Shown here: positions 42,591 to 50,600 of the stretch, piece after piece
Layout of the letters: every line of letters starts with the position of its first letter
How positions within the stretch are numbered: position 1 is the stretch's first letter
NCBI GenBank assembly: GCA_964592375.1
Contig: CAZQDP010000006.1
Coordinates: forward strand, 1-53,999
Length of the DNA stretch: 53,999 bases
Origin: CAZQDP01 sp964592375
GTDB lineage: Bacteria; Bacillota; Clostridia; RUG12999
Direction: 5' to 3'
The notes under the pieces: model-generated
What the model was told of the DNA's origin: nothing
What the model saw: only the letters and a program-made list of their open reading frames with translations
The model's database searches: none
Position numbers and translations under genes: made by a program

Positions 42591-42872
42591 ATGTTTGAAA
42601 ATTTACTCAGCTTTTTCTCCAAGCCAAGAACAGGTGCTATCGCAAAGGACAGATTACAGCTATTGCTGTCCATTGATCGAAAAACCACCTCATCTATTCC
42701 GGAAAATATATTGATTGCGCTTAAAGAAGAGCTGATCCAGGTTATTAATAAGCATTTGGACGTTGAACTAAGTGAGCTTGATATGAAAATAGACCGTTCC
42801 ACCGATGATTGCGGCAGAGTCATATCCTCCTTGGTTGCCAATATACCGATTAATCACGCAAAAAAGAAATAA
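42591..42872 (+). CDS. minE: Cell division topological specificity factor MinE
   Basis: 93 residues with the family elements A-K-D-R-L-Q-L-L-L-S (the MinD-stimulating helix) and the C-terminal dimer domain. With MinE present, as here, the Min system oscillates instead of using DivIVA/MinJ only. It lies 13 bases after minD with AAAGGAGG. Confidence 0.94.
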   Translation: MFENLLSFFSKPRTGAIAKDRLQLLLSIDRKTTSSIPENILIALKEELIQVINKHLDVELSELDMKIDRSTDDCGRVISSLVANIPINHAKKK

Positions 42873-42896
42873 TATATATGAGAGGAGAGACGACCT

Positions 42897-43316
42897 GTGA
42901 ATTTAGCACTCATTGCTCACGATAAGAAGAAGGAACTTATGGTACAATTTTGCATCGCATATAAAGGTATATTGGAAAAGCACAACCTTTGTGCAACAGG
43001 GACTACCGGAGGACTTATATCGGAGGCAACGGGTCTTAGAATTCACAGATTTCTTTCCGGCCCTCAAGGAGGCGACCAGCAAATTGGCGCACGAATTGCA
43101 TATAACGAAATTGATATGGTGTTATTTTTTCGAGATCCGCTTACAGCCCAGCCTCATGAACCGGATGTGAATGCACTGCTTAGACTTTGTGATGTACATA
43201 ATATCCCGCTTGCCACAAATGTTGCAACGGCCGAAGTGCTTGTGCGAGGGCTGGATAGAGGAGATCTTGACTGGAGAGACATTGTTAATCCAAAATCCAA
43301 TAAAGGGATTGTTTAA
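42897..43316 (+). CDS. mgsA: Methylglyoxal synthase
   Basis: 139 residues from GTG 42897. L-I-A-H-D-K-K-K, A-T-G-T-T-G, S-G-P-Q-G-G-D-Q-Q-I-G-A and F-F-R-D-P-L-T are the conserved blocks. It converts dihydroxyacetone phosphate to methylglyoxal plus phosphate, a relief route when sugar phosphates accumulate. It normally ends the mre-min cluster in Clostridia. Confidence 0.96.
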   Translation: MNLALIAHDKKKELMVQFCIAYKGILEKHNLCATGTTGGLISEATGLRIHRFLSGPQGGDQQIGARIAYNEIDMVLFFRDPLTAQPHEPDVNALLRLCDVHNIPLATNVATAEVLVRGLDRGDLDWRDIVNPKSNKGIV

Positions 43317-43323
43317 ATGTGTG

Positions 43324-43376
43324 CACCTGTTTCGTTTCCATTATTTTGGCATAAGCGAAGCAGGTGTTCTATTTTG
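43324..43376 (+). terminator. Weak terminator after mgsA
   Basis: CACCTGTTTCG (43324-43334) pairs with CGAAGCAGGTG (43356-43366, one G-T) around a 21-base loop; TTCTATTTT follows. Confidence 0.45.
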
Positions 43377-43387
43377 GTGGTGAATAA

Positions 43388-44671
43388 ATGAAAACGGTGA
43401 TCAAGAACATTAGTATTGTAAGTCCCGGTAAAAAGACTATTTCTCATGGATGTATTGCCATAGACGGTGAAATCATTACCTATGCGGGAGAGCATCAAGA
43501 AATACGGGGTGAGTGTGTTATTGATGGGGAGGGCGGAATTGCATTGCCGGGTTTTGTCAATGCACATACGCATTCACCAATGACACTTCTTCGGAATTAT
43601 GCCGATGGGTATAATCTGCATGACTGGCTGCATAATTATATATTCCCCATAGAAGAAAAGCTCACGCGTGAGGATATATACTGGGGAAGTATGCTAGCTA
43701 TTATGGAAATGCTTGCAAGTGGCACCACACTTTTTGCAGACATGTATGATTTTATGGAGCAAGTTGCCATGGCTGTGGATCAGTCGGGCATCAAGGCTCA
43801 TTTATCCAGAGGTCTTATATGCTTTGACGATGATGAGGATTTTGCATCAAATAAGCGCTATGCTGCGGCGCAGGATTTGGTTCGCAATGTTCATGATAGC
43901 GCAGGGGGCAGAATAAAGGCAGGATTTGCACCGCATGCGGTCTATACCACAACACCCGGCTTCTTGAAATTTATTGGAGAAAAAGCACAAGAACATGGCG
44001 TTTTGGTGCATACCCATTTATCGGAAACAATCAAAGAAAATGAAGATTGCATAGCACTACACGGAAAAAGCCCAACCAGGCTTATGTATGATTGCGGCAT
44101 ATTCAATAATAAGACCATTGCGGCCCATTGTGTACATATGAGCCAAGAGGATCTCCTGCTTCTAAAAGAAAAAAATGTAACACCGGTGCATAATCCCTCC
44201 AGTAATTTAAAGCTTGGAAGCGGCGTTGCGCCATTGCACGATTTTTTAACAAGCGGGCTTATCCCGGCGCTTGGCACGGATGGCACCGCCAGTAATAATA
44301 ATTTAAACATCGTAGAAGAGATGCACATCGCGGCGCTTTTGCACAATGGCGTTCACATGGATCCAACGTTGGTACAAGCCGAGGATGTTGTGAAAATGGC
44401 AGTCAATGCGAACGCTTTGGGTTTTGATGATTGCGGAGCGCTTGAAAGTGGCAAAAAGGCAGATATAGTCATTTTGAGCACGAAATTACCTCATTGCCGC
44501 CCGATGCACAATGCACAGTCGCACTTGGTATATTCCGCGAGTGGTGCAGATGTTAGTCATGTATTTGTGGATGGCAAGTTATTATACCAACATGGAGAAT
44601 ATAAAACGATAGACAGTGAAAAAGTATATTATAATATAAAGCAGTGTTGCAAAAGACTGTTTGGTATGTGA
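43388..44671 (+). CDS. mtaD: 5-methylthioadenosine/S-adenosylhomocysteine deaminase-like amidohydrolase
   Basis: 427 residues. The metal site is seen in N-A-H-T-H-S-P (early), H-T-H-L-S-E, A-H-C-V-H and L-G-T-D-G-T-A-S-N-N-N-L-N. The order of blocks matches the MtaD/SsnA group of the amidohydrolase superfamily, which deaminates MTA, SAH or adenosine. It probably serves salvage of adenosine by-products of SAM enzymes. The ribosome binding site is weak. Confidence 0.85.
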   Translation: MKTVIKNISIVSPGKKTISHGCIAIDGEIITYAGEHQEIRGECVIDGEGGIALPGFVNAHTHSPMTLLRNYADGYNLHDWLHNYIFPIEEKLTREDIYWGSMLAIMEMLASGTTLFADMYDFMEQVAMAVDQSGIKAHLSRGLICFDDDEDFASNKRYAAAQDLVRNVHDSAGGRIKAGFAPHAVYTTTPGFLKFIGEKAQEHGVLVHTHLSETIKENEDCIALHGKSPTRLMYDCGIFNNKTIAAHCVHMSQEDLLLLKEKNVTPVHNPSSNLKLGSGVAPLHDFLTSGLIPALGTDGTASNNNLNIVEEMHIAALLHNGVHMDPTLVQAEDVVKMAVNANALGFDDCGALESGKKADIVILSTKLPHCRPMHNAQSHLVYSASGADVSHVFVDGKLLYQHGEYKTIDSEKVYYNIKQCCKRLFGM

Positions 44672-44684
44672 AGGAGGCGTTTTT

Positions 44685-45674
44685 TTGTACATGGCGAGTG
44701 TTAACCGATACGAAGCGATGAAATATGTGCGTTGTGGCAAAAGTGGCCTCAAATTGCCGCAAATTTCATTGGGTTTATGGCACAATTTTGGTGGGGTTGA
44801 TACACTGGAAAATGCCAGAAGCATATTGCACACGGCATTTGATTTGGGTATAAATCATTTTGATCTTGCCAACAATTATGGCCCGCCGCCGGGTAGCGCG
44901 GAGGAAAACTTTGGTAAGCTGCTTAAGCAGGATTTTTTGCCTTATCGAGATGAGCTTATCATTTCCACGAAGGCTGGATATCATATGTGGCCGGGCCCGT
45001 ATGGTGAATGGGGAAGCAAAAAGTACATGATGGCAAGTCTTGACCAGAGCTTAAAACGCATGGGCCTTGACTATGTGGATATTTTCTATTCCCACAGGCC
45101 GGATCCTGAAACGCCCATGTGGGAAACCATGGACGCATTGGCTTCGGCGGTGCGGCAAGGCAAAGCACTCTATGTGGGAATATCCAGTTACAATCCGGAG
45201 CAAACCGCCATGGCCTATGACATTCTGGATAGTATGGGAGTAAAATGCCTCATTCATCAGCCATCGTATTCCATGTTTAACAGAGGGATTGAAAATGGTC
45301 TGCTGGATGTGCTCAAGGAAAAGGGGATGGGATGTATTGTATTTTCTCCTCTTGCCCAAGGGATGCTGACAGGTAAATATCTGCAAGGCATACCGGAGAA
45401 TTCAAGAGCCGGCAAAACAACCGGTTTTTTAAAGCGAGAGCAGGTAACCAAAGGAACAATTCAAAAAGTGATTTTGCTTGATGAAATTGCAAAAAGTAGA
45501 GGTCAATCCATTGCCCAAATGGCTTTATCCTGGGTGCTTCGAGGCGGTCGCGTACATTCTGCAATTATTGGTGCGAGCAGTCCGGAGCAGGTAATTGAAA
45601 ACGTTGCAGCCATAAACAATACCGAATTTACCGGCCAAGAGCTGAGCTGTATAGAAAACATTTTAGGGAGTTAA
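44685..45674 (+). CDS. Aldo/keto reductase, YghZ/L-glyceraldehyde-3-phosphate reductase type
   Basis: 329 residues from TTG 44685, which lies seven bases after GGAGG; ATG 44691 (two codons later) is the alternative. The sequence M-K-Y-V-R-C-G-K-S-G-L-K-L-P, S-L-G-L-W-H-N-F-G, D-L-A-N-N-Y-G-P-P-P-G-S-A-E-E-N-F-G and Y-S-H-R-P-D resembles E. coli YghZ very closely. The catalytic Asp, Tyr, Lys and His are in place (D-L-A-N-N-Y; S-T-K-A-G; Y-S-H-R). YghZ reduces L-glyceraldehyde 3-phosphate and methylglyoxal. mgsA, one gene upstream, makes methylglyoxal, so detoxification is a plausible role. Confidence 0.9.
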   Translation: MYMASVNRYEAMKYVRCGKSGLKLPQISLGLWHNFGGVDTLENARSILHTAFDLGINHFDLANNYGPPPGSAEENFGKLLKQDFLPYRDELIISTKAGYHMWPGPYGEWGSKKYMMASLDQSLKRMGLDYVDIFYSHRPDPETPMWETMDALASAVRQGKALYVGISSYNPEQTAMAYDILDSMGVKCLIHQPSYSMFNRGIENGLLDVLKEKGMGCIVFSPLAQGMLTGKYLQGIPENSRAGKTTGFLKREQVTKGTIQKVILLDEIAKSRGQSIAQMALSWVLRGGRVHSAIIGASSPEQVIENVAAINNTEFTGQELSCIENILGS

Positions 45675-45709
45675 AATAGAAATAGGAAAAATAGAAAGTA
45701 GGGGGAAAA

Positions 45710-46666
45710 ATGGGGAAAAAGGATTGTCCCGACACACCGCACAAAACTTCCATTGGAGGACAGGCGGTCATCGAAGGGGTCATGATGAAAGGACCTGAAA
45801 ATATTTGCGTTGCCGTAAGAAAAGCGGGCGGCGAAATAATTACAGATCGTAAGCAAATCAATCCAATGATAAAAAAACACAAGCTTTTTAAGCTTCCTAT
45901 CATCCGCGGCATTGTCGCTTTTGTGGATTCTCTTGTTTTGGGCACAAAAACCTTGATGTACTCAGCGGAACAATACGAAATTGAAGAGGAAGATGCCAAG
46001 GATGCCAAACCATCCAAATTTGATGCATGGATTGAAAAAGTATTCGGCAACAAAGAGGCTGTTATTTACACTTCCGTGGTGCTGGCCATGTTGCTTGCGG
46101 CAGGACTATTTATTTGGCTTCCGGCAAATATTGTGGGCTTGTTGCGCAATGCCATTTCTAATCGCTTTTTGCTCAGCCTCATCGAAGGCGTGGTGCGTAT
46201 ATCCATTTTCGTGTTGTATATTTTTCTTGTCTCGCGCAGTCGAGACATACAGCGTGTTTTTCAGTACCACGGAGCGGAACACAAAAGCATATACTGCTAT
46301 GAAAATGGCGAGGCACTGACGGTTGAAAATGTAAAAAAGTATCCATGTGAGCATCCAAGATGCGGAACAAGCTTTTTGCTAGAGGTCATGGTCATTAGCG
46401 TCATTGTTTTTTCGGCACTAAAATGGGATAATCTTCTGCTTAGAGTTGTGCTAAAATTATTGTTGATGCCTCTGGTGGCAGGACTTGCTTATGAGTTTTT
46501 GAAAGTGGCGGGGAAAAGCACTCACCCAATCATGAGGTTTTTGAATAAACCGGGGATGTGGCTACAAAATCTGACAACCAGGGAGCCGGACGAGAGCCAA
46601 ATTGAAGTAGCCATTTGTGCTTTAAACGGTGTTTTAACCGGCAATAAGGAAGATGATAAATGGTAG
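45710..46666 (+). CDS. DUF1385 membrane protein (YqhQ-like)
   Basis: 318 residues. The start T-S-I-G-G-Q-A-V-I-E-G-V-M-M-K-G-P is the DUF1385 signature. Several hydrophobic segments lie in the middle and near the C-terminus, and Y-H-G-A-E-H-K-S-I-Y-C-Y-E and H-P-R-C-G-T-S-F-L are conserved His/Cys blocks that look like a metal site. Function unknown. It precedes prmC, a conserved arrangement in Clostridia, and overlaps it by seven bases. Confidence 0.85.
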   Translation: MGKKDCPDTPHKTSIGGQAVIEGVMMKGPENICVAVRKAGGEIITDRKQINPMIKKHKLFKLPIIRGIVAFVDSLVLGTKTLMYSAEQYEIEEEDAKDAKPSKFDAWIEKVFGNKEAVIYTSVVLAMLLAAGLFIWLPANIVGLLRNAISNRFLLSLIEGVVRISIFVLYIFLVSRSRDIQRVFQYHGAEHKSIYCYENGEALTVENVKKYPCEHPRCGTSFLLEVMVISVIVFSALKWDNLLLRVVLKLLLMPLVAGLAYEFLKVAGKSTHPIMRFLNKPGMWLQNLTTREPDESQIEVAICALNGVLTGNKEDDKW

Positions 46667-47502
46667 CTTCTATTAGAGAACTTTTGCGATATGGAAATAA
46701 AGAATTAGAGCATGGCGGCTCACCTTCCGGTGAAGCCGCTGTGCTTTTGATGCATGCAGCAGAAATTGACCGTCTCACCATGGCCATCCATCAAGAGGAA
46801 GTGCAATCACCGGAGGTATGCAGCCGCTATCTTTCGTTTATCGCCCAAAGAAAAGCTCAAAAACCGGTAGCTTATATTGTTGGAAAAAAAGAATTTATGG
46901 GGCTTTGTTTTAAAATTAGCGAGGATGTGCTCATACCAAGGCCCGAAACGGAAACCTTGGTGGAAACTGTGATAAAGCTTGCGAGTAATTCTCAGGTCAA
47001 AATATTGGATTTATGTACCGGAAGTGGTTGCATTGCCGTGTCAATCGCAAAGCATTTACCACATTGCCACGTGAGCGGGATAGACATATCGGAGAAGGCA
47101 CTTGCGGTGGCACAAGAAAATGCAATGAAACAGGATGTGATGGATAGGGTGCGATTTGAAAAATGTGATTTATTGCAAACGGCACCAAAGGATATGGAAC
47201 AATATGATATTGTGGTATCCAATCCGCCATATATTGAAACGCAAGTAATTAAAACTTTGGAATGTGATGTGAAGGATTTTGAACCAAAAATCGCACTCGA
47301 CGGCGGTGAGGATGGATTATTATTTTATCGTGCGATAAAGAGGCATATTCACCATTGCAATAGAAATACTTTTATTGCACTTGAAATCGGATACAATCAA
47401 AAGGCGGCAGTGGAAGCACTTTTTGCAGAGGTGTGCTATGATATTGAAACAAAAAAAGACCTGTCTGAGAAAGACAGGCTTGTGTGTATGAAAAAGAAAT
47501 AA
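46660..47502 (+). CDS. prmC: Peptide chain release factor N5-glutamine methyltransferase
   Basis: 280 residues. The SAM site L-D-L-C-T-G-S-G-C-I-A and the N-P-P-Y motif near 47221 are complete, and the N-terminal helical domain is present. It methylates the Gln of the GGQ motif in release factors. The usual downstream prfA is absent; a convergent gene follows. The 3' end contains the terminator of rqcH. Confidence 0.94.
   Translation: MVASIRELLRYGNKELEHGGSPSGEAAVLLMHAAEIDRLTMAIHQEEVQSPEVCSRYLSFIAQRKAQKPVAYIVGKKEFMGLCFKISEDVLIPRPETETLVETVIKLASNSQVKILDLCTGSGCIAVSIAKHLPHCHVSGIDISEKALAVAQENAMKQDVMDRVRFEKCDLLQTAPKDMEQYDIVVSNPPYIETQVIKTLECDVKDFEPKIALDGGEDGLLFYRAIKRHIHHCNRNTFIALEIGYNQKAAVEALFAEVCYDIETKKDLSEKDRLVCMKKK
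47451..47478 (-). terminator. rqcH terminator embedded in the prmC coding sequence
   Basis: On the minus strand CCTGTCT (47478-47472) pairs with AGACAGG (47466-47460) around a five-base loop, then TC and seven T (47457-47451). Confidence 0.7.
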
Positions 47503-47520
47503 TAAAAAAGACGATGAGAA

Positions 47521-49272
47521 TTATTTTATCGCTTTTAGCAATTGAATTTGTTCTTCCACGGGGGAAACATAGGCCGTTTTATAATTCACATAGATGACCA
47601 TACCGGGCTTGGCACCCGAAGGCTTGCTCACATTGCGAATTTCCGTATAATCCACAGGCACATTGTATGAGCTGCGTGCTTTTGAATGGTATGCGGCAAT
47701 CATGGCGGCTTCGGTTAAGGTTGAATTTGGAACGGTTTTTTTATTTGTAAGAATAACGGTATGAGAGCCGTGTATCGCTTTGGTGTGAAACCATATATCG
47801 TGGTTAGAAGCAAGTTTCAAGGTAAGATAATCATTTTGCAGATTATTTTTGCCAACAAGAATTTCAAAGCCATCACTGCTGAGATATCGCATGGGTGATG
47901 ACGGCACTCGGATTTTATTTTTGCCGTTGCTTTTCATTTTCATAAATCCACCCAGCATAAGCTCGTTTCGGATTTCCGAAATTTCGCTGTCCGAATCCGC
48001 TCGTTCAATAGAGGACTGAACACTTTCTAAGTAGTCAATATCTGCACGAGAGAGGAGTAACTGTTCTTTGGCGGCGACAACCGTTTTTTTGAGTTTATTG
48101 TATTTATGATAATACTTCTGTGCATTTTCGGAAGGGGAAAGAAAAGGGTCTAAAGTGATATCCACCAGCGAATTTTGCGGATCAAAATAATTCTGCACTC
48201 TAGCAATTTTGTCCCCTTTTTGCAGTAGATATATATTCGCAGTGATAAGGTCGCCCATCTGCCGAATTCTTTCCAAATCTTCAGCACCGGAAAGTGCTTC
48301 CTCTTGAATTTGGGCTTTTTTTCTGTACCGCTGTAATAGTGTGCTCACCATCTTTGAAATATCGCTACTTCTTTGCATAAGTCGCTGGTTATGCTCTTTT
48401 TGATAATAAAAATCATCCAGTGCAATGCAAAGCAGCTCCGGATGGCTTTGTGAGTATGCACCTTCGTACTGCACAATGTCAATGCAGGAGAAATCAAAAG
48501 GCACACCTTTTTCATCAGTTAAAATGCATGGCGAAAAGCTGCCATTTTCGATTTTGGCAAAAACATCTGCCGCACAATTTGCAACCCGGCGCAAATTGGC
48601 CTCGCTTAATATGGTATCGGTAAACGTGGAGGCGCGAAATACAATTTCTCTACAGATAAGAGGGCTCAGGCCCGAAAAAGTATCTAAAAGCGCTTTATCC
48701 GCCGGCCTTCCGATATGCCGGTAAAGTAAATCAGCTACAGCATCCTCATCGCCACATGAATTTTCCTTATTCTGGGGAGGGGGAAGTGTGTATTTTACAC
48801 CGGGAAGCATGATTCGCAGACTGCTAATATCGCCGTCAATATGCTTTGCACAGTCCGCAACATTGCCGCTTGGATGTGTAAGGATAATATTGCTATACCT
48901 GCCCATAATCTCAATGATAAGTTCTTTGGTCGTGAGATCCCCTAATTCATTTCTGCTCTCGATACCAAAGATAATGATGCGTTCAAGTTGAGGCTGCCGA
49001 ATATAAGTTATTCTCCCGCTTGTAAGATGCTTTCGCAAAAGCATACAAAAGTTTGGAGGAGTTTTCGGGTTCTCCCGAGAAACGGTAGTGAGTAGCACCC
49101 TTGCAAGCGAAGGATTGGCGCTGAGGAGGAGCTTATACGAACTGTTTTGTGTGCGTAAATTTAAAATTACCTCATCCTTTTGGTGCATATATATTTTATC
49201 TACCTTTGCGCCTAAAATCAAAGTGTTCAGTTCTTCTGTGGCGCACCGAGTTGTTATTCCATCATACGGCAT
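47521..49272 (-). CDS. rqcH: Ribosome quality control factor RqcH (NFACT/fibronectin-binding A family)
   Basis: 583 residues from ATG 49272, with TAGAAGGGA eight bases upstream; the open frame runs 100 codons further but without coding character. NFACT-N occupies about residues 1-210, a coiled coil lies near 300-430, and NFACT-R begins around 450 (I-L-V-G-K-N-N-L-Q-N-D-Y-L-T, H-D-I-W-F-H-T-K). RqcH binds split 50S subunits with stalled chains and adds alanine tails using tRNA-Ala. At positions 97-98, where Bacillus has Asp-Arg, this protein has Glu-Arg. It is a single-gene unit convergent with prmC. Confidence 0.92.
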   Translation of the reverse strand: MPYDGITTRCATEELNTLILGAKVDKIYMHQKDEVILNLRTQNSSYKLLLSANPSLARVLLTTVSRENPKTPPNFCMLLRKHLTSGRITYIRQPQLERIIIFGIESRNELGDLTTKELIIEIMGRYSNIILTHPSGNVADCAKHIDGDISSLRIMLPGVKYTLPPPQNKENSCGDEDAVADLLYRHIGRPADKALLDTFSGLSPLICREIVFRASTFTDTILSEANLRRVANCAADVFAKIENGSFSPCILTDEKGVPFDFSCIDIVQYEGAYSQSHPELLCIALDDFYYQKEHNQRLMQRSSDISKMVSTLLQRYRKKAQIQEEALSGAEDLERIRQMGDLITANIYLLQKGDKIARVQNYFDPQNSLVDITLDPFLSPSENAQKYYHKYNKLKKTVVAAKEQLLLSRADIDYLESVQSSIERADSDSEISEIRNELMLGGFMKMKSNGKNKIRVPSSPMRYLSSDGFEILVGKNNLQNDYLTLKLASNHDIWFHTKAIHGSHTVILTNKKTVPNSTLTEAAMIAAYHSKARSSYNVPVDYTEIRNVSKPSGAKPGMVIYVNYKTAYVSPVEEQIQLLKAIK

Positions 49273-49430
49273 ATGGTTCATCCCTTCTATTTCACGAAAA
49301 CTGCACAGCGCATATTGATACATCATTGATAGTATGTAGCATAGTATATCATAAATATTTATATAAATAAAGAGAAAAGTAAAAAAAATAAAATAATCAT
49401 TCCCATGAAAAGCAAATAACATGAAAAATA

Positions 49431-49459
49431 TTGACTTTTTATGTGGAGTGGTGTATGAT
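49431..49459 (+). promoter_or_regulatory. Promoter of the AraC regulator gene
   Basis: TTGACT (49431-49436), a 17-base spacer and TATGAT (49454-49459), 37 bases before the start codon. Confidence 0.65.
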
Positions 49460-49495
49460 ATTGCTATATCATGAAAATAGGATAGAGGTGATGAT

Positions 49496-50407
49496 ATGAT
49501 GACCGAAGAAATGCTTCCAAAAGCATGGAATGAATTTGTGAGCAAGCTTACGTATTTTCCGGTAATAGTCAAAACACTCGAGCGAATACATGATGTTAAC
49601 TGGTCTATGGAGCCGAATATACATAATCATTTTGAAATGGTGTATATCAAAAGAGGCAACGCTATATTTAATATTGAAAATGTGGATGTACCGCTAAGCC
49701 CCAATCACATTATTATTCTAAAGCCAAAGCAGTGGCATAAATTTACTGTTAAATCTCCTTCCTGTGAATTTCTCGTGCTCAGTTTCACCTTTCATACGGG
49801 CGAAAACCCCGATAATTATTCTTTAGAAGATTTCATCGATTCATTTAAGAACATGGAAAATGGCAGCTTCATTACCCTTCGTCTTGCCCCTAAAAATGAT
49901 ATAACAGCCATTATGCACAAAATCATCAGAGAACGAGATAGGGGAGAGCAATGGTCTGAGTTTTTTACGTATCTTCTCATTATTGAACTTTTTGTGAGCA
50001 TATCAAGAATTGTCAAGCAAGATTGGGAACAAAGTAGCAGATTTCGAAGCATTAATTTAGATGATAGTATGTCCTTGGCAAAAGAATACATTGAACAAAA
50101 TTATAACAAAGACATTACCCTTGCGGATATTTCAAAATATATATACATCAGTGAAAGCTATTTTGCACATAGTTTCAAAAATAAGTTTGGTATAAGTCCT
50201 AAAAATTATATATTGAAAATCCGAATTAAGGCAGCTTGCGAAATGCTTGCAAAAACAGATATGATGATAGGGGATATTGCGCTTCACGTTGGTTTTTCCA
50301 GTCAACAAAGATTTAATGATATTTTCAAAAAGCACAAAGGAAAAACCCCTTTGAAATATAAAAAGGAATATAAACGAACGATGCTGAATATTGTCGATAA
50401 TAAGTAA
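49496..50407 (+). CDS. AraC-family transcriptional regulator of the sugar importer
   Basis: 303 residues from ATG 49496, with AGAGGTG upstream. The N-terminal cupin domain (H-N-H-F-E-M-V-Y-I, L-K-P-K-Q-W-H-K) is followed by a C-terminal double helix-turn-helix (I-T-L-A-D-I-S-K-Y-I-Y-I-S and M-I-G-D-I-A-L-H-V-G-F-S) ending T-P-L-K-Y-K-K. It is encoded 193 bases before, and in line with, the ABC importer genes, so it very probably controls them. Confidence 0.9.
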   Translation: MMTEEMLPKAWNEFVSKLTYFPVIVKTLERIHDVNWSMEPNIHNHFEMVYIKRGNAIFNIENVDVPLSPNHIIILKPKQWHKFTVKSPSCEFLVLSFTFHTGENPDNYSLEDFIDSFKNMENGSFITLRLAPKNDITAIMHKIIRERDRGEQWSEFFTYLLIIELFVSISRIVKQDWEQSSRFRSINLDDSMSLAKEYIEQNYNKDITLADISKYIYISESYFAHSFKNKFGISPKNYILKIRIKAACEMLAKTDMMIGDIALHVGFSSQQRFNDIFKKHKGKTPLKYKKEYKRTMLNIVDNK

Positions 50408-50486
50408 CATATACTGGCATTTAAACAAAATATGGTGTATTTTATGCCAAAATGTGACCAAATGCATATGAAAAACAATGATATGT

Positions 50487-50510
50487 GACTATTTGTTAAT
50501 TGAAATAGTC
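50487..50510. promoter_or_regulatory. Palindromic operator candidate at the importer promoter
   Basis: GACTATTT (50487-50494) and AAATAGTC (50503-50510) form perfect 8-bp arms around eight bases. The right arm overlaps the -35 of the promoter, so a bound protein would affect polymerase entry. Confidence 0.55.
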
Positions 50511-50528
50511 AGCAAACAATGCTATAAT
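50500..50528 (+). promoter_or_regulatory. Sigma-A promoter of the sugar ABC importer
   Basis: TTGAAA (50500-50505), a 17-base spacer and TATAAT (50523-50528), about 70 bases before the first permease gene. Confidence 0.75.
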
Positions 50529-50600
50529 ATAGGAAGATTATAGATATGAATGAAGTGCGATACTCATTCATCATAAATTTTTAGGAGGAAGGAAGTAAAA

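Noticed and set aside
45675..45709. AT-rich purine repeat as a regulatory element
   Set aside because: The stretch before the DUF1385 gene is a simple A/G-rich leader containing its ribosome binding site.
49273..49572. 100-codon extension of RqcH
   Set aside because: The extension is AT-rich, overlaps the divergent AraC gene and lacks family similarity; ATG 49272 has a good ribosome binding site.
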